Shown: piece by piece, positions 8,743 to 17,564 of the stretch
Layout of the letters: every line of letters starts with the position of its first letter
Position numbering within the stretch: the first letter of the stretch is position 1
Assembly (NCBI GenBank): GCA_902363595.1
Contig: CABJAP010000009.1
Location: forward strand, 1-64,000
DNA from: Clostridia bacterium
GTDB lineage: Bacteria > Bacillota > Clostridia > Peptostreptococcales > Anaerovoracaceae
Direction: 5' to 3'
Length of the DNA: 64,000 nt
Translations under genes and position numbers: made by a program
The notes under the pieces: generated by a model
Told to the model about the DNA's origin: nothing
Databases searched by the model: none
What the model saw: the letters and a program-made list of their open reading frames with translations, nothing else

Positions 8743-9316
8743 CCGGATACTTCCTTTCAAAAAATTTGCATACTGCTACAGAAACGACCATAGAAATCAA
8801 GCCTGCGATGATAGACGGAATGATTATGCTCCCAGAATTGACAGAACCCAGATCATTTCGGATTTTGATGATTGTAACAGGAACCAGCTGCACCATGGAC
8901 ATGGTTACCGCCGTAAACATGCACATGGCGTTGCTGGCCTGAGGAGACTGGTGATTCTCATCATCCAGCCGTTCCATTGCTTTTAAGGAAAAAACCGTGG
9001 CGCTGTTTCCGGCGCCGAAAATATTAGCTACAAAGCTCATCAGCATGACGGCGATAGTCTGATCGTCCTTTTCATGGGGGAAAAGATAATGCATTAGAGG
9101 GCGTACTTTCCGAGAAATTTTTTCAATCAGCCCAGACTTGTCGGCGATATTCATAAGACCGCTCCATACCGCCATGATTCCGATGAGACTGATCACGAAT
9201 TCCACTGCTTCCGTACAGCTCTCCATCAGCCCGTCGGTAAAGCTGCTCAGGTTCCCGCTGACACAGGCAAAGCCGATTCCCAGGCAGAGCATTCCTGCCC
9301 ATATATAGTTCATCAT
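8726..9316 (-). CDS. spmA: Spore maturation protein A
   Basis: A 196-residue membrane protein of the Gate family, with FVANIFGAGNSATVFSLKAM and the N-terminal MMNYIWAGMLCLGIGFA typical of SpmA. It acts with SpmB in the mother cell or forespore membrane during spore maturation. The ATG is preceded by GAGGTG. The operon runs opposite to the flanking ricT and ytxG-like genes. Confidence 0.93.
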   Translation of the reverse strand: MMNYIWAGMLCLGIGFACVSGNLSSFTDGLMESCTEAVEFVISLIGIMAVWSGLMNIADKSGLIEKISRKVRPLMHYLFPHEKDDQTIAVMLMSFVANIFGAGNSATVFSLKAMERLDDENHQSPQASNAMCMFTAVTMSMVQLVPVTIIKIRNDLGSVNSGSIIIPSIIAGLISMVVSVAVCKFFERKYPDVNRP

Positions 9317-9476
9317 TGTTTGTCACCTCAAAGTAAACTTATTCTGGAACCTTTAAAATATGTACGAAATCGCTTCTTAACGATTAATTAAGAAAATAGA
9401 TTATAAAAACTTGTTGAAACAATTTACAATTTATGTAATAATAGAAATATATTGTTTAAGGGGCGGAGGTATTAAA

Positions 9477-9809
9477 ATGGTAGTAACACTAGATTTAAAG
9501 GCATTAGGATGGGCATTGATCATAATTGCTCTGTTGGTTTTGATTATTTTTTGTATCGTATTTATGAAGAATTTCATCGCAACCATCAGGCATACCAATA
9601 AGATCCTTGCAGATGCGGAGCGAATCTCTACGATCGCGGCTGAGAGGACGGAGCAAGTAAATGAGTCCATTGGCGATGTAGCGGAATCTCTTAGTGGAAT
9701 GGCGGATGTAATTAAAGGAAATCAAAGCGTCGTTGCAGCCCTGACCTCCATTGTCAACGCGCTTAGCTCCCTGAAAAACCTGGTGACTAGAAACAAAGAT
9801 AAGGAATAG
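9477..9809 (+). CDS. YtxG-like (DUF948) membrane-anchored coiled-coil protein
   Basis: A 110-residue protein from the ATG at 9477, which has GGAGG 8 bp upstream; the longer frame from 9411 has no ribosome site. One membrane helix (about 12-32) is followed by a soluble amphipathic helical stretch (about 35-100) in which DAERISTIAAERTEQVNESI resembles the linker of DUF948/YtxG proteins. In Bacillus relatives these are general-stress envelope proteins of unknown mechanism. A TTGAAA..TAATAA promoter-like pair lies around 9414-9442. Confidence 0.65.
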   Translation: MVVTLDLKALGWALIIIALLVLIIFCIVFMKNFIATIRHTNKILADAERISTIAAERTEQVNESIGDVAESLSGMADVIKGNQSVVAALTSIVNALSSLKNLVTRNKDKE

Positions 9810-9881
9810 TAAGGGTGAATTTTGTGGGTCCGTGGCAGATCAGATGAAGGGCTGTACCTTGCTGCGGAGAAAGGAGAAATC

Positions 9882-10124
9882 ATGAAAGCAACAGGTATTG
9901 TTAGGAAAGTGGATGAACTGGGCAGGATCGTATTGCCGATTGAACTGAGGAGAACACTGGATATTGAGATCAAGGATCCAATTGAGATCTTTGTGGACGA
10001 GGATTACATCCTGCTTAAAAAATACGAACCGTGCTGTATCTTCTGCGGCAGCGCCAAAACCGTAAAGCAGGTAAAAGGCAAAAATGTATGTGAAAATTGT
10101 ATTAAAGAGCTTCAGGAACTATAG
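9882..10124 (+). CDS. abrB: AbrB/SpoVT-family transition-state regulator
   Basis: An 80-residue DNA-binding protein. The N-terminal swapped-hairpin domain reads KATGIVRKVDELGRIVLPIELRR in segments, nearly identical to AbrB. The C-terminus carries CCIFC and CENC, a probable zinc site found in clostridial members but not in Bacillus AbrB. The ATG at 9882 has AAAGGAG upstream; the longer frame from 9822 does not. AbrB-type proteins repress stationary-phase genes during growth. Its place near tmk-holB-ricT repeats Bacillus gene order. Confidence 0.9.
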   Translation: MKATGIVRKVDELGRIVLPIELRRTLDIEIKDPIEIFVDEDYILLKKYEPCCIFCGSAKTVKQVKGKNVCENCIKELQEL

Positions 10125-10145
10125 AACGGTTTGATGGAGCATGTG

Positions 10146-10173
10146 AAAAAGCGTTGCTTGCAATGCTTTTTTT
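10146..10173 (+). terminator. Terminator after abrB
   Basis: AGCGTTGC pairs imperfectly with GCAATGCT around a two-base centre and is followed by seven Ts. Confidence 0.7.
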
Positions 10174-10218
10174 CTTTATATTGGAATGTTTCTGTATAAA
10201 GAAGGCAAGAATAATTAG

Positions 10219-10293
10219 GAAAGAAAGAGGCAATAAAAAATATGTTTTGTTCCCCTTTAGCATGAAACATTTAATGTCTCTTTCTTTTTTTAT
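10219..10293 (+). promoter_or_regulatory. Long hairpin ending in a T-run, 65 bp before murA
   Basis: AAAGAAAGAGG (about 10220-10230) pairs with CTCTTTCTTT (about 10277-10286), with an inner ATGTTT/AAACAT stem, and seven Ts follow. No gene lies between this and murA, and another terminator already serves abrB. It is either a second terminator or a leader attenuator for murA. No ligand-binding motif is recognised. Confidence 0.55.
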
Positions 10294-10359
10294 TATCCTT
10301 GAAATGGAGTAATGAAACAGTTATACTGTAAGTTAGAGAAAAATGTTTGGAGGAAAGAA

Positions 10360-11634
10360 GTGGCAAAATTTTTGGTGCAAAAGAGTGCTCCGTTAAAAGG
10401 GGAAGTCGAAATTAGCGGAGCAAAAAATGCTGTACTTCCGATCATGGCGGCGGCTTTGCTGACGGATGATAAGTGTACGATCATGGAAACCCCGGCCTTG
10501 AGGGATGTTGATGTTATGTGCCGCCTGCTTCGCAGCCTGGGTGCCGAGGTTAACGACAAGCTGGATGAAAACATTGTTGAGATAGAAGCAAAAGATGTGG
10601 TGGAATCAGAAGCTCCTTTTGAGCTGGTAAAAAAGATGCGCGCCTCGATCCTGGTGATTGGGCCGTTGCTGGCTAGGACAGGCAAAGCAATTATACCTTT
10701 ACCCGGCGGCTGTGCCATCGGCAAGCGGCCGATTGAACTACACCTAAAGGGCCTGCGGGCATTGGGCGTGGAGATTAAAGAGGATGCTGACCATCAAGGC
10801 CCGCTGGAGGCCAGGGTGGACAAGCTGGTAGGCAACGATGTTTACCTGGATTTCCCCAGCGTGGGGGCGACTGAGGTGATTATCATGGCAGCGGCTCTGG
10901 CAGAAGGAACGACCATAATTGAAAATGCGGCACAGGAACCGGAGATCGTCGATCTGGCTAACTTTTTGAATAAGATGGGAGCTCGGATCAAAGGCGCCGG
11001 CACAGATACGGTTAAGATCGAAGGCGTGGAACGGCTACATGGCGTCAGCCATCATGTCATTCCGGACCGCATCGAGGCAGGAACCTTTATGGTTGCCTCG
11101 GTCATTACCAAAGGTAATATTCTGATTCGGAATATCCTGCCGGATCATGTTAAGCCTGTGACTGCCAAATTGAGAGAGTGCGGCGCTGAAATCTACATGA
11201 CCGATGAAGGCATGGTAGTACGAGGAGACGTGAATCCGATCGTTTCTACTGACATTAAAACGATGCCCTACCCGGGGTTTCCCACCGATATGCAGTCGCC
11301 GTTCATGGCGCTTTTGGCAGTATCCAAAGGACCCAGCGTCGTAATTGAGACCGTCTTTGAAAACCGATTCATGCATGTGGCCGAGTTCAACCGGATGGGC
11401 GCGAATATCAAGACTGACGGTAATTGTGCGATCATACCTGGAGCTAAACAGCTGCAGGGTGCGCAGGTTGTAGCGACCGACCTGCGGGCGGGAGCGGCTG
11501 TCGTTCTCACAGGTCTGGTAGCAGAAGGAACTACCGAAGTATCGGACATTTATCATATAGATCGGGGTTATGAGAAATTCGTGGAAAAATTCAGAGGGTT
11601 GGGAGCAACGATTATTCGAATTGAAGACAACTAG
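10360..11634 (+). CDS. murA: UDP-N-acetylglucosamine 1-carboxyvinyltransferase
   Basis: A 424-residue enzyme that transfers enolpyruvate from PEP to UDP-GlcNAc, the first committed step of peptidoglycan synthesis. GAKNAVLPIMAAALL near residue 21 supplies the Lys/Asn pair. The catalytic Cys lies in LPGGCAIGKRPIELH. The GTG at 10360 is chosen because GGAGG lies 7 bp upstream and the length then matches the family; an ATG at 10312 would add 16 unusual residues. spoIID commonly follows murA; here a rubrerythrin gene is inserted and spoIID points the other way. Confidence 0.97.
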   Translation: MAKFLVQKSAPLKGEVEISGAKNAVLPIMAAALLTDDKCTIMETPALRDVDVMCRLLRSLGAEVNDKLDENIVEIEAKDVVESEAPFELVKKMRASILVIGPLLARTGKAIIPLPGGCAIGKRPIELHLKGLRALGVEIKEDADHQGPLEARVDKLVGNDVYLDFPSVGATEVIIMAAALAEGTTIIENAAQEPEIVDLANFLNKMGARIKGAGTDTVKIEGVERLHGVSHHVIPDRIEAGTFMVASVITKGNILIRNILPDHVKPVTAKLRECGAEIYMTDEGMVVRGDVNPIVSTDIKTMPYPGFPTDMQSPFMALLAVSKGPSVVIETVFENRFMHVAEFNRMGANIKTDGNCAIIPGAKQLQGAQVVATDLRAGAAVVLTGLVAEGTTEVSDIYHIDRGYEKFVEKFRGLGATIIRIEDN

Positions 11635-11643
11635 TTTGTATGG

Positions 11644-11684
11644 AAACCGCAACAGCATAATGTTAAGGGCTGCTGCGGTTTTTT
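11644..11684 (+). terminator. Terminator of murA
   Basis: AACCGCA and TGCGGTT arms with an inner AGC/GCT pair are followed by six Ts. Confidence 0.85.
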
Positions 11685-11940
11685 AGTGCCTATCTGCTAA
11701 CGGTATTACTTATCGCTGGAATGTACCATGTCTGCCGCCAGTTATAAAACTTGATATATGCAGCGGCTGATCTGGGATCGAGTCATCGCGCGGAACTCCA
11801 ATTATGAAATGATAATTCAAAATTTTCGAAATCTACTGCTGAAATATGATATACTGGAAAAGAAAGTGAGCAAAACTGCGAAATTTCTAACTTTATTATA
11901 AATAAAAGGAAAGTTTTTTGCTTTTTTGCTAAAAATACTA

Positions 11941-11997
11941 TTGACTATTGGCTTATAATAGTATATATTACTTATTGAGAAGAGTTACTAATAGTAA
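11941..11997 (+). promoter_or_regulatory. Promoter and operator region of rubrerythrin
   Basis: TTGACT (11941) and TATATT (11964) are 17 bp apart. Overlapping them, TTATAATAGTATATATTA resembles an imperfect PerR box, and a separate TTACT-AAT-AGTAA dyad lies at 11985-11997. Peroxide control of rubrerythrin is common in Clostridia, but PerR binding here is inference. The stretch 11685-11940 shows no other feature. Confidence 0.55.
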
Positions 11998-12061
11998 ACG
12001 GTAACCAATGAGTAGTGCTAACAAAATCGATAGAATGAGAGATTTATTGAGGAGGAACAAA

Positions 12062-12598
12062 ATGAAAGATTTAAAAGGAACAAAAACACTGGAAAATTTA
12101 CTGACCGCGTTCGCAGGGGAATCACAGGCTAGAAACAAATACACCTTCTTTGCTTCCAAAGCAAAAAAAGACGGATACGTTCAGATCGCAAAGCTCTTTG
12201 AAGAAACGGCTGCCAATGAAAAAGAACATGCTGAGCTGTGGTTCAAGCATGCAGTAGGCATCGGAACAACAGAAGAAAACCTGATCGCTGCTGCTGAAGG
12301 TGAAAACTATGAATGGACTGAAATGTATGCGGAAATGGCGAAAACAGCCAGAGAAGAAGGATTCCCTGAAATCGCCGCACAGATGGAAGGCGTAGCTGCT
12401 ATCGAAAAGGAACACGAAGAAAGATATAGAAAGCTGGCTGAGAACGTAAAAACAGGCAAAGTATTTGCTAAGGATGAAGAGGTTGTTTGGCAGTGCTCCA
12501 ACTGTGGACACCAATTTGTCGGTAAAGAAGCTCCTCAGGTTTGCCCGGTATGCTTCCACGCTAAGGCTTACTTCCAGGTTAAAGCAGAAAACTACTAA
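12062..12598 (+). CDS. rbr: Rubrerythrin
   Basis: A 178-residue non-haem iron peroxidase that reduces hydrogen peroxide to water in anaerobes. The N-terminal four-helix ferritin-like domain shows [17 protein letters not shown] and two EKEH iron ligands ([20 protein letters not shown]). The C-terminal rubredoxin-like domain has the CSNCGH and CPVCFH cysteine pairs. The ATG at 12062 follows GGAGGA; an upstream frame from 12008 is not needed. It is monocistronic, with its own promoter and terminator. Confidence 0.97.
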   Translation: MKDLKGTKTLENLLTAFAGESQARNKYTFFASKAKKDGYVQIAKLFEETAANEKEHAELWFKHAVGIGTTEENLIAAAEGENYEWTEMYAEMAKTAREEGFPEIAAQMEGVAAIEKEHEERYRKLAENVKTGKVFAKDEEVVWQCSNCGHQFVGKEAPQVCPVCFHAKAYFQVKAENY

Positions 12599-12615
12599 AA
12601 ATATATAGCCTTTGA

Positions 12616-12654
12616 TAAGAGGTTGCTGCACAACATGCAGCAGCCTCTTTTGAC
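12616..12654 (+). terminator. Terminator of rubrerythrin
   Basis: AAGAGG-TGCTGC pairs with GCAGCA-CCTCTT and a short T run follows. It may also limit transcription from the convergent spoIID. Confidence 0.8.
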
Positions 12655-12674
12655 TAGTTACGAAATCCACGCCC

Positions 12675-13793
12675 TTAAAGAATGACCGTGCCGCTGTAAT
12701 AGTGGGACAGAATTTCTTTATAGCTGTAACCAGCTTTGGCCATACCATTGGCCCCGTACTGGCTCATGCCCACGCCGTGGCCGGAGCCTGTGGTGGTAAA
12801 GGTGATCTTATTGCCAGAAATGCTGATTTTAAAATTAGCCGAAAACAGCCCCAGAGCCTCGCGAACCTGTTTGCCTGTGGCAGTGCCGCCGCCGATCTGC
12901 ATCTTCTCCACCCGGCCGCCGTTGCTGTGGGAAAGGATTTTTATGCTGCCTGCAGAAACTGAACCATAACCGGCTTTTGGATAAGCGGTTTTCATTTTCG
13001 AAGCAAAGTCTGAAATGGAAAGCGTTGTGTTTTCCTGCTTGTGAGTGGCCTCGTTTTCATAAGGACTTTCTACGCTGACAAGATAGGGAACGGAAGCTGA
13101 GAAAACGTCTTCGCAATTCTCGGTTTTCCCGCCGCTGGAAGAGTGGAACAGTGCCTGCTCTACCAATTTCCCATCGTAATATAACAGCTGGCCTTTGGTC
13201 TCATCCACCGCAGCCGAAATCTTTTTCCAATCCGACTTCATCCATTTAGAGCCTTTGGATTTTTTCAAGTCAGCTTCATCCTGATAAACCTGACAATGCA
13301 CCGTATCGCATACCGGCGCTTTTGAATGGGTACCGGGATTTCCGCTTTTTTTTGCGCGAAGATATCTGGATAAAGAATAGGTGCGGGCCGCAACTGCCTG
13401 AGCTTTCAGCGCTTCTTTTTCAAAGGTGGACGGCATTTCACTGGCCACAACGCCTTTAACATAATCCTCAAAGGCGACGGATTCCGTTTTCCCGGAAGCT
13501 TTTCGATATACACGGATCTTTGCAGGAGCCGTTTCCTTTTTAACTGTTTGCCCGGCCGGAGCCGTCTGCGCCTTGTCCTGAGTTTTTTCAGGCGCAGGAG
13601 GAGTCTCGGGAATAAAGACTTTCGTGATAGTGAAGGGAACGACCACTAATACGAAAACGACCGTCATCAGACTGAGCAATATTGGCTTGAGAAATTTCCT
13701 GTATTGGCCGCTTCCAGCTGAACGCCCTCTACGTCTTGTCCTGATTTGGGGTATATGAATTTTGTTTCGCATCTTTCTTATTTTTCGTCTCAT
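12675..13793 (-). CDS. spoIID: Stage II sporulation protein D (SpoIID/LytB domain)
   Basis: A 372-residue membrane-anchored lytic transglycosylase needed for engulfment. A basic N-terminus precedes one membrane helix (about 40-62) and a Pro/Ala/Gln-rich linker. The SpoIID domain then runs to the end, with EDYVKGVVASEMP, EALKAQAVAARTYSLSRY and the terminal GHGVGMSQYGANGMA. The ATG at 13793 has GGAGG 5 bp upstream; a longer frame to 13835 would run through this site. Nearness to murA supports SpoIID over other LytB-domain proteins. Confidence 0.9.
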   Translation of the reverse strand: MRRKIRKMRNKIHIPQIRTRRRGRSAGSGQYRKFLKPILLSLMTVVFVLVVVPFTITKVFIPETPPAPEKTQDKAQTAPAGQTVKKETAPAKIRVYRKASGKTESVAFEDYVKGVVASEMPSTFEKEALKAQAVAARTYSLSRYLRAKKSGNPGTHSKAPVCDTVHCQVYQDEADLKKSKGSKWMKSDWKKISAAVDETKGQLLYYDGKLVEQALFHSSSGGKTENCEDVFSASVPYLVSVESPYENEATHKQENTTLSISDFASKMKTAYPKAGYGSVSAGSIKILSHSNGGRVEKMQIGGGTATGKQVREALGLFSANFKISISGNKITFTTTGSGHGVGMSQYGANGMAKAGYSYKEILSHYYSGTVIL

Positions 13794-13951
13794 CGCGTCC
13801 TCCAAAGGTAATGTACATAATATGGTATGCGGCAAAAAGACCTGATATGAATAAAAAGAGATTTCCGGATCAAACGGCCTGTCTTGTTAAGCAATGGATT
13901 TTAGCGTATACTATAAAAGAATGAAATTTCAGGAAAGAAGAGGGAGGAATT

Positions 13952-14794
13952 ATGAGAACACTCGACGTAAAAGAGATTACCAGCGCTGTGGCGGAAATGG
14001 CGAAAGAAACCAACCATTTCCTCAGCAGTGATGTCAAGTGCGCCATCTCTGGCCGTGCAAAAAAAGAACCATGGCCGGTAGCTAAAGGCGTATTGGAAAA
14101 AATAGAAGAGAACATTGCCATTGCAGAAGAAGGCGTTCTGCCTCTGTGCCAGGACACCGGCATGGCCTGCGTGTTTTTAGAGATCGGACAGGATGTCCAT
14201 CTGGTGGGGGGATCTGTTTACGATGCGGTGAATGAAGGGGTCCGCAGGGGCTATGACGAGGGCTATCTGAGAAAATCGGTGGTCAAGGATCCGCTTCGCA
14301 GAGTCAACACCAAGGACAACACCCCGGCGCATATCCACTACGAAATCGTTGATGGAGATCAGGTGAAGGTTATTCTGGCACCCAAAGGGTTTGGCTCAGA
14401 AAACATGAGTCAGATCAAAATGCTGCCTCCTTCCGCCGGCGAGAAGGGCGTAAAAGACTTTGTGATAAAAGTCTGTGAGGATGCGGGAGCAAATCCATGT
14501 CCGCCCATCGTAGTCGGAGTCGGCATTGGAGGAACCTTTGACAAAGCGGCATTGATGGCAAAGGAAGCGCTGCTGTACCCCTTTGATGAAGAAAACAGCG
14601 ACCCTTATTACGCACAGATGGAAGCGGAACTGCTGGCGCGGATCAATGCCCTAGGCATCGGGCCGCAGGGATTCGGCGGAGAGACGACGGCTCTGGCAGT
14701 AAAAATAAAAACTGCCCCGACCCATATCGCAGGACTTCCGGTAGCCGTCAATATCAACTGCCATGTTTCACGCCATGCGCAGCGGATTCTGTAG
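13952..14794 (+). CDS. Fumarate hydratase class I, alpha subunit (TtdA-like)
   Basis: A 280-residue N-terminal half of an iron-sulfur hydro-lyase interconverting fumarate and malate. Cysteines in LPLCQDTGMACVF, NPCPPIVVGVGIGG and INCHVSRHAQR are the expected [4Fe-4S] ligand regions. ATG 13952 follows GGGAGG. The beta subunit starts 19 bp after its stop. L(+)-tartrate dehydratase uses the same subunits and cannot be excluded. It heads a tight operon that runs to 21635. Confidence 0.9.
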   Translation: MRTLDVKEITSAVAEMAKETNHFLSSDVKCAISGRAKKEPWPVAKGVLEKIEENIAIAEEGVLPLCQDTGMACVFLEIGQDVHLVGGSVYDAVNEGVRRGYDEGYLRKSVVKDPLRRVNTKDNTPAHIHYEIVDGDQVKVILAPKGFGSENMSQIKMLPPSAGEKGVKDFVIKVCEDAGANPCPPIVVGVGIGGTFDKAALMAKEALLYPFDEENSDPYYAQMEAELLARINALGIGPQGFGGETTALAVKIKTAPTHIAGLPVAVNINCHVSRHAQRIL

Positions 14795-14813
14795 AGAAGC
14801 GGAGGAGAAAAAT

Positions 14814-15371
14814 ATGGAACATAGAATCAGCGAACCATTCACCACAGAAAAATTCAAGGACTTGAAGGCGGGGGATACCGTCCTGCTGACAGGAACCATT
14901 TATACAGCCAGAGATGCCGCCCACAAGCGGATGCTGGAAATGCTTGAGCGGGGAGAAAGCCTGCCCTTTGACATAAAGAACGCCGTCATTTATTATGTGG
15001 GGCCCACGCCGGAAAAACCGGGCAATCCGATCGGTTCCGCAGGCCCGACTACCAGCTATCGCATGGATGTTTATGCGCCCGCGCTGCTGGATTTGGGCGA
15101 AACAGCCATGATCGGAAAAGGACAGCGCTCTCAGGAAGTAAAGGAAGCCGTGCAGAGAAACGGCGCCGTCTATTTTGCCGCCATCGGCGGTGCGGGGGCG
15201 CTGATGGCCCAGCGGGTTTGCCAGTCCCAGATCATCGCCTTTGAAGATTTGGGAGCCGAGGCTGTCCGCAGACTGGAGGTGAAGGAGTTTCCGGTCACAG
15301 TGGTTTTAGACAGCTGCGGCGGGGATTTGTATCAAGAAGGCAGGGCAGCATATCTGGAGAGTAGAAAATAG
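14814..15371 (+). CDS. Fumarate hydratase class I, beta subunit (TtdB-like)
   Basis: A 185-residue C-terminal partner of the alpha subunit, containing TGTIYTARDAAHKRM and YVGPTPEKPGNPIGSAGPTTS, which form part of the substrate pocket. The ATG at 14814 is used; the longer frame from 14763 overlaps the alpha gene. The M16 peptidase gene begins immediately after the stop codon with no spacer. Confidence 0.92.
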   Translation: MEHRISEPFTTEKFKDLKAGDTVLLTGTIYTARDAAHKRMLEMLERGESLPFDIKNAVIYYVGPTPEKPGNPIGSAGPTTSYRMDVYAPALLDLGETAMIGKGQRSQEVKEAVQRNGAVYFAAIGGAGALMAQRVCQSQIIAFEDLGAEAVRRLEVKEFPVTVVLDSCGGDLYQEGRAAYLESRK

Positions 15372-16652
15372 ATGGAGCAGAAAGTTATTACCGATAATCA
15401 GATTGAAATCTATTCCTATCCCGGCGGCCATCTGCATAGTTTTTGTATAGGGCTTTATGTAAAGGCGGGCAGTCTGTATGAATCGGAAGATGAGAACGGG
15501 ATCACCCACTTTTTGGAACACGTGGTGATCCGCAATATCAACTGGCTCATGGATGGACAGCTCTATCCTTATCTGGATCGGCTGGGACTGATGTTTAATG
15601 CCTGTACTTATAAAGAATTCGTCCAGTTCGAGATCACCGGTGCCAAAAAGCATATCCGGGCAGCCATCGATGTCTTTGTCAAGCTTTTTGAGGCCATCCA
15701 GCTTCCGGCGGCGGAGATCGATATTGAGCGCAAACGCATCAAAGCAGAGATCCGGGAAGACGATGAGAAGGGATCTTTAGGGTACTTCACCAATGAAATT
15801 ATTTGGAAGGGAACTCCGCTTGTGCGGCCCATAACCGGAAAAAGCACAGCCTTGGATCGAATGGGCAAAAAAGCCCTTAAAAGCGCCCACGAAGAATGTT
15901 TCGTGGCCAACAATATGTTTTTTTACGTGACCGGATGCGCGCAGCAGTCGGATATCGACTATCTGGCAGAAGCAGCAGCGCGGTACCAGCTGAAACCGTC
16001 TTCAGCCGCCCGCAGGAATATGGCTCCGGTGCCGGAAGATTTTTTTCACAGGACAAACAATCTGGCTATAAAAAACAGTTCCGATACGGTGGTGCGTTTT
16101 TCCTTTGACATCGACAGCGCTAAATATTCCCAAGCAGCCTATATGCTGCTTTACGATATCCTCTTTGACTGTGAAAACTCGAAAATCCACCAAGCCCTTT
16201 CCGAGAAATCCGGTTATATTTACAGCTTTGATCCGGGACTGGAGCAGTATAGCAATATTGGCAGCCTTTATTTTCAGTATGAAGTACAGCCTTCCAGGCT
16301 GCTGGACTCGGTGAGTATGGTCGTGGATTTGTTCTGCGAGCTTAAGCAAGGAATCACCGACGAATTGGATTATGTGAAAGCAGTCTATATTGATAATAGC
16401 GAACTGATTTTGGACCATGCTTCCAACCTGAACTGGACCCAGGCGTATGAAGCCCATATCCTGGGCAGGACCAGCCCCGATTTGGAGCACCGCAGGAAGG
16501 AATTCTACGATGCGACAGCAGGCGATATTACCCAGCTGGTGCGAGAGGCCTTTACCCTTTCCAATCTGACTGTAACCTTAAAGTGCAAGAAGAGTAAAAA
16601 ACTGGAACGCCAAATGAATGGAATTTTGAAACAACTGGATGAGGAGAACTAA
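15372..16652 (+). CDS. M16-family zinc metallopeptidase
   Basis: A 426-residue single-unit M16 peptidase. The inverted zinc motif HFLEH sits at residues 46-50 and the third ligand is Glu126 in KAEIREDDE, exactly the usual 76 residues later, so the site looks intact. The C-terminal half is the inactive M16 lobe. No signal peptide is seen, so it is cytoplasmic. Family members cleave small peptides; why it sits between fumarase and a dehydrogenase is unclear. Confidence 0.88.
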   Translation: MEQKVITDNQIEIYSYPGGHLHSFCIGLYVKAGSLYESEDENGITHFLEHVVIRNINWLMDGQLYPYLDRLGLMFNACTYKEFVQFEITGAKKHIRAAIDVFVKLFEAIQLPAAEIDIERKRIKAEIREDDEKGSLGYFTNEIIWKGTPLVRPITGKSTALDRMGKKALKSAHEECFVANNMFFYVTGCAQQSDIDYLAEAAARYQLKPSSAARRNMAPVPEDFFHRTNNLAIKNSSDTVVRFSFDIDSAKYSQAAYMLLYDILFDCENSKIHQALSEKSGYIYSFDPGLEQYSNIGSLYFQYEVQPSRLLDSVSMVVDLFCELKQGITDELDYVKAVYIDNSELILDHASNLNWTQAYEAHILGRTSPDLEHRRKEFYDATAGDITQLVREAFTLSNLTVTLKCKKSKKLERQMNGILKQLDEEN

Positions 16653-17564
16653 ATGAAAATTGTTTTTTTAGACAGCGGTATCGTAAATCCCGGAGACCTT
16701 TCCTGGGAGCCCGTTAAAAAACTGGGTGAATTTGAACATTACAAACAGACGTCAACGGACGAGCTGAAAGAGCGGATGCAAGGAGTGGATGCGGTTTTAA
16801 TCGATGCTTTTTGCTTTGACCGGGAGCGGCTTGAAAGCTGCCCATCTCTGAAGTTTATCGGAATTGCCGCCACTGGATTTAACCATGTAGACCTGACAGC
16901 GGCAAAGGAGCTGGGGATCGCGGTGGCCAATGTACCGGCCTATTCTACGGATGCTGTGGCGCAGCAGGCCATCTCACTGCTGCTTGCTGTAACAAATCGT
17001 GTGGACCTCTACCATCAATCAGTGGTCACGGGAAACTGGCGGGATTCTGCTGAACCGACCTTCCTCACTACTCCCATCACTTTGCTGGCCGGCAAATCCA
17101 TGGGCATCATCGGTTATGGAAATATCGGAAAAAAAGTGGCGGAAATCGTTCGGGCCATGGGCATGAATGTCCATGTCTACAGCCAGGACCGGGAGGCAGC
17201 GATCAAATCCGATGTGATTTCGCTCCACTGTCCGCTGACGCCAGAAACAGAAAAGCTAATCGACGCATCCTTTATCAGCCGCATGAAAGACGGGGCCATT
17301 CTGATCAATACAGCAAGGGGCGGCCTGGTGGATGAAGAGGCCTTAGCTGCAGCCCTCAAATCAGGAAAGCTGGCCGGGGCCGGCCTAGACGTACTGGCGC
17401 AGGAACCGCCTCTTGAAGGAAGTCCGCTCATCGGGCTGGAAAACTGTTACATCACGCCCCACATCGGATTCAGTCCGGCGGAAACGCGGCGGGTTGTCAT
17501 CGATACCTGCGCTGCCAACCTGGAAAGCTTTATCAACGGCGGAACCCTGAATCGATTAGTATGA
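16653..17564 (+). CDS. D-isomer-specific 2-hydroxyacid dehydrogenase
   Basis: A 303-residue NAD(P)-dependent dehydrogenase. The Rossmann motif is GIIGYGNIGKKVAEIV. The catalytic triad is Arg in NTARGGLVDE, Glu in LAQEPPLEG and His in ITPHIGFS. The closest described groups are glycerate/hydroxypyruvate reductases, but the substrate is not certain. It follows the peptidase gene without a gap, and its stop overlaps the next start (ATGA). Confidence 0.92.
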   Translation: MKIVFLDSGIVNPGDLSWEPVKKLGEFEHYKQTSTDELKERMQGVDAVLIDAFCFDRERLESCPSLKFIGIAATGFNHVDLTAAKELGIAVANVPAYSTDAVAQQAISLLLAVTNRVDLYHQSVVTGNWRDSAEPTFLTTPITLLAGKSMGIIGYGNIGKKVAEIVRAMGMNVHVYSQDREAAIKSDVISLHCPLTPETEKLIDASFISRMKDGAILINTARGGLVDEEALAAALKSGKLAGAGLDVLAQEPPLEGSPLIGLENCYITPHIGFSPAETRRVVIDTCAANLESFINGGTLNRLV

